Shown piece after piece: positions 34,225 through 42,599 of a DNA stretch of 64,000 nt. The stretch covers positions 1,178,001-1,242,000 of the forward strand of contig NZ_BLIN01000002.1 of assembly GCF_009811555.1 (NCBI RefSeq), given 5' to 3'. The notes under the pieces were generated by a model. The model searched no databases. It saw only the letters and a program-made list of their open reading frames with translations, and had not been told where the DNA came from. Source of the stretch: Streptomyces caniferus (GTDB lineage: Bacteria > Actinomycetota > Actinomycetes > Streptomycetales > Streptomycetaceae). The position numbers were made by a program, and so were the translations under genes. Every line of letters begins with the position of its first letter. The stretch's first letter is position 1.

Positions 34225-34794
34225 TCAGCCGCCCAGCGGCCAGGACCCCACCGTTTCGTAGCGGGGCTGCTTGCCCGCCACCCCCGGGACGGGCGGATGG
34301 CTGCACACCAGGGCGAGGGAGCCGACCGTCCACGGGGCCCCGGCGAAATCCTTCAGGGCGGCCGCGTACGGGCGGAGATCCAGGTCGGGGACGCGGTTGC
34401 GGGCGAGGGTGAGGTGGGGGGTGTACGGGCGGTGCTCCTCCTCCATCGCCACGCCGGCCCGGCGGGCCGCTGCCGCCGCCGCGCCCGCGAGGGTGCGCAT
34501 GGCCGGCCGGTCGCCGTCGGCCCCGGCCCACACCACCCGGTCCGAGAAGCGGCCGCCGCCGGCGATCCGCAGCTCGTAGGGGTCGCGGCGGCCGGCCGCG
34601 CGGCCCAGGCGTTCCCGCAGGTCGGGGACGATCTCCTCGGACACCTCGCCGTAGAAGGCAAGGGTGAAGTGCCAGCTCTCCCGGCCGGTCCACCGCAGCC
34701 GCCCGGCGGCCGGGAGCTTCTTCAACTGCGCCACCTCGGCGGCCAGTTCCTCGATCGCGGGAGCGGGGGGCAGGACGGCGGCGAAGAGTCTCAT
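34225..34794 (-). CDS. thpR: RNA 2',3'-cyclic phosphodiesterase (2H family)
   Basis: A 189-aa 2H phosphoesterase. The two catalytic H-x-T/S-x motifs are HFTLAF (about residue 43) and HLTLAR (about residue 127), spaced as in ThpR/LigT. The enzyme opens 2',3'-cyclic phosphates on RNA ends. The start MRLFAAVLPPAPAIEELAAE (34794) is typical; the open frame continues further upstream into the gap and the MFS gene without a domain. It lies 116 bp after the MFS gene on the same strand, perhaps co-transcribed. Confidence 0.85.
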   Translation of the reverse strand: MRLFAAVLPPAPAIEELAAEVAQLKKLPAAGRLRWTGRESWHFTLAFYGEVSEEIVPDLRERLGRAAGRRDPYELRIAGGGRFSDRVVWAGADGDRPAMRTLAGAAAAAARRAGVAMEEEHRPYTPHLTLARNRVPDLDLRPYAAALKDFAGAPWTVGSLALVCSHPPVPGVAGKQPRYETVGSWPLGG

Positions 34795-34910
34795 GCGGTC
34801 AGTGTGGCGCAGGGCTGCTGCCGTGCGAGGGACGGCGGACCGGGCGCAGGGACGCGCCGATCCGGCCCGGGGCCGGCCCGGCAGGATCGCTCCCGCCGGA
34901 CCGGGCCGCC

Positions 34911-36365
34911 CTACGCCGCCGGGGCCAGGTCCTTCTCCACGGACGAAGCGGTCGAGGAGGCGCTCGACGAGGCCGTTCCGGGGACCCGGGGCACGAAGGC
35001 GACATGCCGATGGCCGCGGCGCAGGTCGATCTTGAGGCGCAGGCCGCCCATCCGGGCGAGGATCAGGCCGATGACGACCGCGGCCACCAGGGAGACCAGG
35101 CCGCCCGCCAGGAAACCGATCCGGGGACCGAAGGCGTCGGTGATCCACCCGACCACCGGCGCGCCCAGCGGGGTTCCGCCCACGAAGACCATCATGAACA
35201 GGCTCATCACCCGGCCGCGCATCAGCGGATCGGTGGCCATCTGGATGCTCGAATTGGCGGTGACGTTGACCGTCAGACCGACCATGCCGATCGGGGCGAG
35301 GAGCGCCGCGAAGACCCAGAACGACGGGGCGAGCGAGGCCGCGATCTCCAGCGCGCCGAAGAGGATCGCCGCGCCGACCAGCAGCCGCAGCCGGGAACCG
35401 GCGCGGCGGGCCGCGAGCAGCGCGCCGATCAGCGAACCGGCCGCCATCAGCCCGTTGAACAGCGAGTAGGTGCCGGCGCCCTGGTGGTAGACGTGGTAGA
35501 CGAACGCGGTCAGCCAGATCGGGAAGTTGAAGCCGAAGGTCCCGATGAACCCGACCAGCACGATGGGCCAGATCAGGTCGGGGCGCCCCGACACGTACCG
35601 CAGCCCCTCCCGCAGCTGCCCCTTGCTGCGCGGGACGCGGTCGACCGGGTGGAGTTCCGCGGTCCGCATCATCAGCAGGCCGGCGACCGGGGCGATGAAC
35701 GACAGGCCGTTGAGCAGGAAGGCCCAGCCGCTGCCGAAGGCGGTGATCAGGACACCGGCGACGGCGGGCCCGATCAGCCGCGCGGACTGGAAGTTGGCGG
35801 AGTTGAGGCTGACGGCGTTGCGCAGCTCGTCCTGGCCGACCATCTCGGAGACGAAGGCCTGCCGGGAGGGGTTGTCGAGGACGGTGACCAGGCCGAGGAC
35901 GAAGGCGACCAGATAGACGTGCCAGACCTGCACCTGGCCGCTCAGCGTGAGCACGGCGAGGGCGAGGCCGGTCAGGCCCATGGCGGACTGGGTGAACAGG
36001 AGCAGCTTGCGCTTGGCGAAGCGGTCGGCGATGACGCCGCCGTAGAGCCCGAAGAGCAGCATCGGCAGGAACTGCAGCGCGGTGGTGATGCCGACCGCGG
36101 CGGAGGAGCCGGTGAGGCTCAGCACCAGCCAGTCCTGGGCGATGCGCTGCATCCACGTGCCCGTGTTGGACACCATCTGGCCGGTGGCGAAGAGGCGGTA
36201 GTTACGTATTCGTAGGGAACTGAACGTGCCCTTGCGCGGTGTGGCGGCGGGGCCGGCGGCGACGCCCGGGGCGGTGCCCGGAGTGGTCGCGGTCGCGTCG
36301 TCGGAAACCGTGTCTTCTTGGGAGTTCGGTGCGGGGGCGGAGTGTGCTCCGGATCCCGTACTCAA
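34911..36365 (-). CDS. MFS transporter (DHA3/EntS-like)
   Basis: A 484-aa major-facilitator protein. A hydrophilic, Ala/Thr/Pro-rich N-terminus of about 45 residues precedes 12 predicted helices. FSSLRIRNYRLFATGQMVSN, TGTWMQRIAQDWLVLSLTG, LPMLLFGLYGGVIADRFAKR (motif A) and VTVLDNPSRQAFVSEMVG are typical of the EntS/DHA3 group, which export siderophores, macrolides or other drugs. It is transcribed together with the MarR gene 28 bp upstream, so it is probably drug- or phenol-inducible (inference). The substrate is unknown. Some codons past helix 12 form a short Thr/Ser tail. Confidence 0.88.
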   Translation of the reverse strand: MSTGSGAHSAPAPNSQEDTVSDDATATTPGTAPGVAAGPAATPRKGTFSSLRIRNYRLFATGQMVSNTGTWMQRIAQDWLVLSLTGSSAAVGITTALQFLPMLLFGLYGGVIADRFAKRKLLLFTQSAMGLTGLALAVLTLSGQVQVWHVYLVAFVLGLVTVLDNPSRQAFVSEMVGQDELRNAVSLNSANFQSARLIGPAVAGVLITAFGSGWAFLLNGLSFIAPVAGLLMMRTAELHPVDRVPRSKGQLREGLRYVSGRPDLIWPIVLVGFIGTFGFNFPIWLTAFVYHVYHQGAGTYSLFNGLMAAGSLIGALLAARRAGSRLRLLVGAAILFGALEIAASLAPSFWVFAALLAPIGMVGLTVNVTANSSIQMATDPLMRGRVMSLFMMVFVGGTPLGAPVVGWITDAFGPRIGFLAGGLVSLVAAVVIGLILARMGGLRLKIDLRRGHRHVAFVPRVPGTASSSASSTASSVEKDLAPAA

Positions 36366-36393
36366 AGTGGGTTCGCCTCCTCGGCCTAGGGGT

Positions 36394-36870
36394 CTACAAC
36401 TGTGCGAGCTTCTCCAGCACGGGCGCGGCGGCCCGTACCTTCGCCCACTCGTCCTCGTCCAGCCCGGAGGCCAGCTCGGCGAGCCAGGCGTTGCGCTTGC
36501 GGCGGCTCTCCTCGAGCATCGCCTCGGCCTGTTCGGTCTGCCTGACGACCTTCTGACGGCGGTCGTCCGGGTGCGGTTCGAGCCGGACCAGTCCCTTGGC
36601 CTCCAGCATGGCCACGATGCGGGTCATCGACGGCGGCTGCACATGCTCCTTGCGGGCCAGCTCGCCCGGGGTGGCACTGCCGCAGCGGAACAGGGTGCCG
36701 AGCACCGACATCTCGGTGGGGCTCAGCGATTCGTCGACCCGCTGGTGCTTGAGTCGGCGCGACAGGCGCATCACGGCGGACCGCAGAGCGTTCACCGCGG
36801 CCGCGTCGTCTGGGGGCACCTCCCGGCCGTCGGGCTGGGGGCGGGACAGTTCCGGCATGGTCTTTAGCAT
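36394..36870 (-). CDS. MarR-family regulator
   Basis: A 158-aa winged-helix regulator. Key elements: LSPTEMSVLGTLFRCGSATP, then GELARKEHVQPPSMTRIVAM (recognition helix), LEAKGLVRLEPHPDDRRQKV (wing). The start at ATG 36870 has an AAAGGG ribosome site; ATG 36858 (MPELSRP) is an alternative. It is co-oriented with the MFS gene 28 bp downstream, a standard MarR-efflux operon. The AT-rich stretch around 36868-36892 (AACTCATTACCCTTTCT) is the likely promoter/operator. Confidence 0.88.
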   Translation of the reverse strand: MLKTMPELSRPQPDGREVPPDDAAAVNALRSAVMRLSRRLKHQRVDESLSPTEMSVLGTLFRCGSATPGELARKEHVQPPSMTRIVAMLEAKGLVRLEPHPDDRRQKVVRQTEQAEAMLEESRRKRNAWLAELASGLDEDEWAKVRAAAPVLEKLAQL

Positions 36871-36988
36871 AACTCATTACCCTTTCTAAGGAGAGCCAGG
36901 GGGCGCCGCCCGTCGGGTATCACCCATATGAGTGAGGACGCGGCCGAAAGTGACGCACCTGACCGCGTACGGACGGGACCGTGTCCGG

Positions 36989-37180
36989 ATGGGATCGCGA
37001 GTGCTCAGCCTGCGGGTGGACGGGGAGCTGCTGGAGCGCCTCCGGCAGCACGCCGCAAAACGCGGAATGAGCGTCCAGGACTATGTGGTCCGGACGCTCA
37101 TTCGCGAGGATTTCGACGAGCGGTTCAAGTCCTCCGTCGACGAGACGGAGAAGCTGGGGGGCCGCTGGCCGGCTACTTGA
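36989..37180 (+). CDS. Small ribbon-helix-helix protein
   Basis: About 63 aa from ATG 36989 (MGSRVLSLRVDGELLERLRQ). The beta strand VLSLRVDGELLERL plus helices HAAKRGMSVQDYVVRTLIRE match the CopG/MetJ/Arc fold, so it should bind DNA as a dimer. A GTG at 36950 would add 13 residues. Such small RHH proteins can be antitoxins, but no toxin-like gene is adjacent: the next gene is a permease on the opposite strand whose end overlaps this one by 8 bp. It is therefore more likely a stand-alone regulator. Confidence 0.72.
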   Translation: MGSRVLSLRVDGELLERLRQHAAKRGMSVQDYVVRTLIREDFDERFKSSVDETEKLGGRWPAT

Positions 37181-38645
37181 CCCCGAGCGCCTGCTCGATC
37201 GGGTCGAGCAGGAAGTACACCAGGAAGCAGAAGCCGACCGCGTTCAGCAGCCAGGGGATCTCCTTGACCCGGCCGGTCGCCGTGCGCAGCAGGATGAAGG
37301 CCAGGACACCGATGCCGATGCCGTTGGTGATGCTGTAGGTGAACGGCATCGAGACCATCGTCAGGAACGCCGGGATGCCGATGGTGAAGTCGCCCCAGTC
37401 GATGTCCCGCACGTTCGAGGCCATGATCAGGAAGCCGACGACCAGCAGTGCGGGCGTCGCGGCCTGCGAGGGGACGACGGTCGCCAGCGGCGTGAAGACC
37501 AGCGCGAGCAGGAAGAGGCCGCCGGTCATCAGGTTCGCGAGGCCGGTGCGGGCGCCCTCGCCGACACCGGCCGTGGACTCCACGAAGCAGGTGTTGGCGG
37601 AGGCGGAGCCGAAGCCGCCGCCCGCGACCGCGATGCCGTCGACCATGAGGATCCGGCCCATGTTCGGCAGCTGGCCGGTCTCGTTGTCCAGCAGCCCGGC
37701 CTCCTCGCCGACGCCGATGATGGTGCCCATCGCGTCGAAGAAGCCGGAGAGCAGCACGGTGAAGACGAACAGGCAGCCGGTCAGCACGCCGACTTCCTTG
37801 AAGCCGCCGAAGAGGCTGATCTGACCGATCAGGCCGAAGTCCGGGGTGTCGACGATCTTGTGCGGGACGTTGGGGACCGCCAGGCCCCAGGACGCGTCCG
37901 GGATGTCGACGAGGGCGTTGATGACGATCGCGACGACGGCCATCGAGACCATCCCGATCAGGATCGCGCCCCTGACCTTCCGCACGATCAGCACGAACAT
38001 CAGCACCAGGCCGAGGACGAAGACCAGCACCGGCCAGCCCTTGAGCTGTCCGCCCTGCCCCAGGCTCATCGGCACGGTGGTGTGCGCGGCGTCCGGGTTG
38101 CGCGTCACGAAGCCGGCGTCGACCAGGCCGATCAGCGAGATGAACAGGCCGATGCCGATGGCAATGGCCCGCCGCAGCCCGTTGGGGATCGCGTCCATCA
38201 CCCGCTGCCGCAGCCCCGAGGCGACCAGGGCCATCAGGACCAGACCGGCGAGCACGACCATGCCCATCGCGTCCGGCCAGCTCATCTTGGGCGCGAGCTG
38301 CAGGGACACCACGGCGTTGATGCCGAGGCCGGCCGCGATGGCGATCGGGACATTGCCGACGACGCCCATCAGTACCGTGCTCAGACCGGCCATCAGCGCG
38401 GTGGCGGTGACCAGCTGGGCGTTGTCGAGATGGTGGCCGAACTTGTCGACTCCAGAGCCGAGAATGATCGGGTTCAGCACGATGATGTAGGCCATCGCGA
38501 AGAACGTCGCCAGGCCGCCGCGGAGCTCGCGGCCGATGGTCGACCCCCGCTCGGAGATCTTGAAGAAGCGGTCGAAGCCGTTCTTGGGAGGCTTCGGACC
38601 CGGGTTCTCAAGGGTGTCGACCGGCGTGGTGGCCGAGGGGGGCAT
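37173..38645 (-). CDS. AzgA-type purine permease (NCS2 family)
   Basis: A 490-aa membrane protein with about 13 helices. LRGGLATFFAMAYIIVLNPI and GVVGNVPIAIAAGLGINAVV are hallmark AzgA/GhxP segments, followed by SFFDAMGTIIGVGEEAGLLD-like GFFDAMGTIIGVGEEAG and SANTCFVESTAGVGEGARTG. It imports guanine, hypoxanthine or adenine with protons. The length is normal. The 295-bp upstream gap is unusually AT-rich for this chromosome and probably carries the promoter. The 3' end overlaps the small RHH gene by 8 bp, tail to tail. Confidence 0.9.
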   Translation of the reverse strand: MPPSATTPVDTLENPGPKPPKNGFDRFFKISERGSTIGRELRGGLATFFAMAYIIVLNPIILGSGVDKFGHHLDNAQLVTATALMAGLSTVLMGVVGNVPIAIAAGLGINAVVSLQLAPKMSWPDAMGMVVLAGLVLMALVASGLRQRVMDAIPNGLRRAIAIGIGLFISLIGLVDAGFVTRNPDAAHTTVPMSLGQGGQLKGWPVLVFVLGLVLMFVLIVRKVRGAILIGMVSMAVVAIVINALVDIPDASWGLAVPNVPHKIVDTPDFGLIGQISLFGGFKEVGVLTGCLFVFTVLLSGFFDAMGTIIGVGEEAGLLDNETGQLPNMGRILMVDGIAVAGGGFGSASANTCFVESTAGVGEGARTGLANLMTGGLFLLALVFTPLATVVPSQAATPALLVVGFLIMASNVRDIDWGDFTIGIPAFLTMVSMPFTYSITNGIGIGVLAFILLRTATGRVKEIPWLLNAVGFCFLVYFLLDPIEQALGVK

Positions 38646-38940
38646 GCGGGGACCTCAGTCGGACGGGCCTGGGCAGGCGTGGGGGGCCGGAGGCCCGGAA
38701 CACGTACAGAATCAGAAACAACTGGATCAGGTTGGATGAATAGACGAGCTAAACAAGCCGTATCCAGAAAGGTTCAGTATGAATAAACAATGCGGTGATC
38801 GCTATCTCCGCGCGTAGACCCAAGTGGCGTACGGGACGCATCAGGATGGCGTACGCGGCGACCGGCCCGGCCCACGCCGCTCCGTGTCCGGGCCACCGCC
38901 GCCCGCAGCCCCCGCACCCCGTCCCCGTAAGCTGAACACC
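38646..38940 (-). promoter_or_regulatory. AT-rich upstream region of the purine permease gene
   Basis: The segment 38706-38800 is clearly AT-richer than its surroundings, with TATTCATCCAACCTGAT and TATTCATACTGAACCTTT on the minus strand as two similar TATTCA-xx-CTGA blocks about 45 bp apart. They may be repeated operator half-sites or stacked promoters. I see no clear purine riboswitch core and no open reading frame of note. Confidence 0.45.
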
Positions 38941-39201
38941 ATGTGGAAGAAGTCCGAACTGCGCGAGGCCCCGGCGCCTCTCGAGGGCCCCGTCGTCGGC
39001 ACGATCACCGGCGGCACCATCATCTGGTTCGTGCTCTTCCTCGGCCAGCTCCCCTTCTACGGCTGGTTCGCCGACCACGGCCACTCCTGGTGGGTGTGGA
39101 CCTGCCTGGCCGGCGGCGGCCTCGGGCTGATCGGCGTCTGGTACGTCCGGGCCCGGGACGCCGCGATCAAGCGCTCCGCGGCGTCCGCCGAGCGGCCCTG
39201 A
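38941..39201 (+). CDS. DUF2530 small membrane protein
   Basis: An 86-aa protein starting MWKKSELREAPAPLEGPVVG. It has two membrane helices (about residues 21-42, TITGGTIIWFVLFLGQLPFY, and 51-70, VWTCLAGGGLGLIGVWYVRA) and a basic tail (RARDAAIKRSAA). This matches the actinobacterial DUF2530 family, whose function is unknown. It lies 68 bp upstream of the P-type ATPase in the same direction and may be co-transcribed with it. Confidence 0.82.
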   Translation: MWKKSELREAPAPLEGPVVGTITGGTIIWFVLFLGQLPFYGWFADHGHSWWVWTCLAGGGLGLIGVWYVRARDAAIKRSAASAERP

Positions 39202-39269
39202 GGGCACACCGCCCACCGCACCGCCCGCCCAGCGAGTGAAGTGCGCATTCCGCCCGTAACGTCGGGGGC

Positions 39270-41684
39270 ATGACGGAGCGGGCGAGGGCCGAGACCGAGC
39301 ACTCCGGACCGGGCCGCGAACCGGCCCGACGGACCGCTCGGAAGCCGGTCGCCGCCGGACTGACCGCCGCCGAGGTCGCGGAACGGGTCGCCCGGGGCGA
39401 GGTCAACGACGTCCCCGTACGGTCCTCCCGCTCGGCCGCCGAGATCGTCCGCGCCAACGTCTTCACCCGCTTCAACGCCATCATCGGCGTGCTCTTCGTG
39501 ATCATCCTGATCGTCGGCCCCCTCCAGGACGGCCTGTTCGGCTTCGTCATCGTCGCCAACACCGGCATCGGCATCGTCCAGGAGCTGCGCGCCAAGAAGA
39601 CCCTGGACAGCCTGGCGGTCATCGGCGAGGCGCGGCCGACCGTCCGGCGCGACGGGGCCCCCGCCGAGATCCCCACCTCCGCGGTGGTCCTCGGCGACGT
39701 CATCGAACTCGGGCCCGGCGACAAGGTCATCGTCGACGGCGAGGTGCTGGAGAGCGACGGCCTGGAGATCGACGAGTCGCTGCTGACCGGCGAGGCCGAT
39801 CCGGTCGTCAAGAAACCCGGCGAGGCGGCGATGTCCGGCAGCTTCGTCGTCGCGGGCAGCGGCGCCTTCACCGCGACCAAGGTCGGCCGGCAGGCGTACG
39901 CGGCCCAGCTCGCCGAGGAGGCCAGCCGCTTCACCCTGGTCCACTCCGAACTGCGGAGCGGCATCAGCCGGATCCTCAAGTACGTGACCTGGATGATGAT
40001 CCCGACCGCGATCGGTCTCGTCCTGAGCCATCTGCTCACCCTCGGCCTGCCGGGCGACGAGGCCATCCGCCGGATGGTCGCCGGCATCGTGCCGATGATC
40101 CCCGAGGGCCTGGTGCTGCTCACCTCCGTCGCCTTCGCGATCGGCGTCATCCGGCTCGGCCGCAAGAAGTGCCTGGTCCAGGAGCTGCCCGCGATCGAGG
40201 GGCTGGCCCGGGTCGATGTGGTGTGCCTGGACAAGACCGGCACGCTCACCGAGGGCGGCATGGACGTCAACGGGCTGCGGTCCCTCGACGGCGACGAGAC
40301 CCAGGTGAAGCAGGTGCTGGGCGCGCTCGGCGCCTGCGACCCGCGGCCGAATGCCTCCCTCCAGGCGATCATCGAGGCGTATCCGGCGGACCACGGCTGG
40401 CGCTGCACCCGGGCCCTGCCGTTCTCCTCCGCCCGCAAATACAGCGGCGCCGCCCTCAACGGCCCGGACGGCGAGAGCACCACCTGGCTGCTCGGCGCCC
40501 CGGACGTCCTGCTGCCGGCCGGCGACCACCGCCTCACCGAGATCGACGGCCTCAACGCCCAGGGGCTGCGCGTCCTGCTGCTGGCCCGTACCGAACACGA
40601 GCTGGACGACCCCGACGTCACCCGGGGCGTACGGCCCGCGGCCCTGGTCGTCCTGGAGCAGCGGCTGCGCCCGGACGCCCCCGACACCCTGCGCTACTTC
40701 GCCGAGCAGGGCGTCCGGGCCAAGGTGATCTCCGGCGACAACGCGGTCTCGGTGGGCGCGGTGGCCGGCAAGCTGGGGCTGCCCGGCGCCGACGACCCGG
40801 TGGACGCGCGCGAACTGCCCGGCGAGACGGAGGCGAGCGCGGCTGCGGTCGAACAGGGCGCGGTCTTCGGCCGGGTCACCCCGCAGCAGAAGCGGGCGAT
40901 GGTCGCGGCCCTGCAGCTGCGCGGGCACACCGTCGCGATGACCGGCGACGGCGTCAATGACGTCCTCGCCCTCAAGGACGCCGACATCGGCGTGGCGATG
41001 GGCTCCGGCTCCGAGGCGACCCGCGCCGTCGCCCAGATCGTCCTGCTCGACAACAGCTTCGCCACGCTCCCCTCGGTCGTCGCCGAGGGCCGCCGGGTCA
41101 TCGGCAACATCACCCGCGTCGCCACCCTCTTCCTCACCAAGACCGTCTACTCCGTCCTGCTGGCGATCCTGGTGGCCTGCTGCCAGATCCCCTATCCGTA
41201 CCTGCCGCGGCACCTGACCCTGCTCTCCACCCTGACCATCGGCATCCCCGCGTTCTTCCTCGCCCTGGCCCCCAACAAGGAGCGCGCCAGACCGCACTTC
41301 GTCCGCCGGGTGATGCGCTACGCGGTGCCGTCGGGCCTGATCACGGGCCTGGCCGCCTTCACCACCTACCTGCTCGCCCGCAGCTACTACAGCGGCCCCG
41401 GCGCCCTGCCCGCCGAGACCAGCGCGGCCACCCTGACGCTCTTCCTCGCCGCGATGTGGGTCCTTGCGATCATCGCCCGCCCCTACACCTGGTGGCGGAT
41501 CGCCCTGGTCCTGGCGATGGGCCTGGCCTTCCTCGCCGTCCTCGCCACCCCCTGGCTGCAGAGGTTCTTCGACCTGCGGCTGGTCGGGACGACGATGCCG
41601 TGGGCGGCCGTCGCCATCGCGGTGGTGGCGGCCGTCCTCCTGGAACTCACCTGGCGATGGGTGGGCCGGCGCTTCCCGGCCTGA
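39270..41684 (+). CDS. P-type cation-transporting ATPase (CtpE-like)
   Basis: An 804-aa ion pump. The actuator motif is LLTGEADPV (about residue 172), the phosphorylated Asp is in CLDKTGTLTEGG (about residue 323), the ion-binding M4 motif is VPMIPEGLVLL, and the P-domain hinge is MTGDGVNDVLALKDADIG. There are about eight to ten membrane helices and no N-terminal metal-binding domain. PEGL rather than CPC or SPC excludes the heavy-metal group and resembles mycobacterial CtpE, reported as a calcium pump. It appears complete. No dedicated regulator is adjacent; DUF2530 lies just upstream. Confidence 0.88.
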   Translation: MTERARAETEHSGPGREPARRTARKPVAAGLTAAEVAERVARGEVNDVPVRSSRSAAEIVRANVFTRFNAIIGVLFVIILIVGPLQDGLFGFVIVANTGIGIVQELRAKKTLDSLAVIGEARPTVRRDGAPAEIPTSAVVLGDVIELGPGDKVIVDGEVLESDGLEIDESLLTGEADPVVKKPGEAAMSGSFVVAGSGAFTATKVGRQAYAAQLAEEASRFTLVHSELRSGISRILKYVTWMMIPTAIGLVLSHLLTLGLPGDEAIRRMVAGIVPMIPEGLVLLTSVAFAIGVIRLGRKKCLVQELPAIEGLARVDVVCLDKTGTLTEGGMDVNGLRSLDGDETQVKQVLGALGACDPRPNASLQAIIEAYPADHGWRCTRALPFSSARKYSGAALNGPDGESTTWLLGAPDVLLPAGDHRLTEIDGLNAQGLRVLLLARTEHELDDPDVTRGVRPAALVVLEQRLRPDAPDTLRYFAEQGVRAKVISGDNAVSVGAVAGKLGLPGADDPVDARELPGETEASAAAVEQGAVFGRVTPQQKRAMVAALQLRGHTVAMTGDGVNDVLALKDADIGVAMGSGSEATRAVAQIVLLDNSFATLPSVVAEGRRVIGNITRVATLFLTKTVYSVLLAILVACCQIPYPYLPRHLTLLSTLTIGIPAFFLALAPNKERARPHFVRRVMRYAVPSGLITGLAAFTTYLLARSYYSGPGALPAETSAATLTLFLAAMWVLAIIARPYTWWRIALVLAMGLAFLAVLATPWLQRFFDLRLVGTTMPWAAVAIAVVAAVLLELTWRWVGRRFPA

Positions 41685-41827
41685 GCCCGCACCCCGCCGC
41701 CGCTGAGAGCGGCCGAGGACCGAAGGGGCCGAGGGCTGAAGGGGCCGAGCGGCGCCTCTTGGCCCGCCCCGAACCGACCCGTCCGGCCGGTATCCGCAGC
41801 ATGCCCGCCGCACTACACTCCGGCCCC

Positions 41828-42013
41828 ATGACAACCCACGGGGCCCTGGCGTACGAGGTGCTGGCGAGCTCGCACCGCCACTACCACCATCACACCGGCG
41901 GCCACTACGGCACCACCGGCGACGGCACCCTCGACTGGTGGGTGTGGCCCCTCCTCGCCCTCTCCGCCATCGTCGTCATCTGGAGCCTGGTCAAGCGGTT
42001 CCGCTCGAACTGA
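41828..42013 (+). CDS. Small His-rich membrane protein
   Basis: A 61-aa protein of unknown family: MTTHGALAYEVLASSHRHYH, then HHTGGHYGTTGDGTLDWWVW and one membrane helix (PLLALSAIVVIWSLVKRF). Six histidines fall in a 13-residue stretch (SSHRHYHHHTGGH), which could bind metal. The location right after a cation ATPase invites, but does not prove, a metal-related role. The ribosome site is weak. Similar small proteins may be conserved in Streptomyces, but I cannot confirm that here. Confidence 0.62.
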   Translation: MTTHGALAYEVLASSHRHYHHHTGGHYGTTGDGTLDWWVWPLLALSAIVVIWSLVKRFRSN

Positions 42014-42069
42014 GCGGGCGGCGTGGACGAGCCGGTCCCGCGAGCCCGCCATGATCCGAACGACACCCC

Positions 42070-42435
42070 CTAGTCCTCGCCTTCGTCGAGGCCCTGGTCC
42101 GGCGGGGGAAGCCGGGCGCCCCGGCTCTCCGCGATACGCCGTACGTCCCGCAGGGCGTCGGCCAATCCGCGGGCGAGGAAGCGCAGTTCCGGGGAGGTGA
42201 CCCGCTGGCAGGCGAGCATGTCCTCCGCATGTCCGAGGAGCCCGTCCGCCATGTCGAGCTGCAGGCACTCGACACTGTCGGCGATACGGGAGACGTACCC
42301 CGTACCGTCGCCCACCAGATAGCAGGGGTTGCCGTCGGCGTTCGCCCAGGGCAGCAGGCGTGCGGAGCCGCAATGCCCGGCTGCTTCGCCGTCTCCGGGC
42401 GAAGACTCGAAATACTTCGCGATAGCGTGATGCAT
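42070..42435 (-). CDS. Small protein divergent from the XRE/DUF397 pair
   Basis: A 121-aa cytoplasmic protein from ATG 42435 (MHHAIAKYFESSPGDGEAAG). It has a conserved-looking LLPWANADGNPCYLVGDGTGYVSRIADSVE, then a helical half (LLGHAEDMLACQ, LRFLARGLADALRDVRRIAE). Proteins of this type, or anti-sigma-like ATPases, commonly sit divergently beside Scr1-type XRE genes in Streptomyces. No catalytic motif is visible. It may be a partner or target of the neighbouring regulator. Confidence 0.72.
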   Translation of the reverse strand: MHHAIAKYFESSPGDGEAAGHCGSARLLPWANADGNPCYLVGDGTGYVSRIADSVECLQLDMADGLLGHAEDMLACQRVTSPELRFLARGLADALRDVRRIAESRGARLPPPDQGLDEGED

Positions 42436-42599
42436 GTCGTCGACCTCATGGGGCTGATGACCACACCCCCGGACCGTTGCCGCGGTCGCGGGGGCCTTTC
42501 CGTCCTTACTCAGCATCGCCGACGAAATACGCTGGGTGCACGCCATGGGTGTCACCAAAGTCCGTGAGTGGACAGCGAGTTGAAGGTGTGTTCGAGCAA

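Noticed and set aside
34225..36156. 643-codon frame joining thpR with antisense-shifted MFS sequence
   Set aside because: The upstream part is a shifted frame of the MFS gene, Arg/Ala/Pro-rich; thpR starts at 34794.
36989..37180. Toxin-antitoxin pair with the RHH protein as antitoxin
   Set aside because: No toxin-sized gene beside it; the adjacent gene is a permease on the other strand.
38646..38940. Purine riboswitch upstream of the permease gene
   Set aside because: No recognisable conserved loops or P1-P3 stems; only AT-rich promoter-like sequence is seen.
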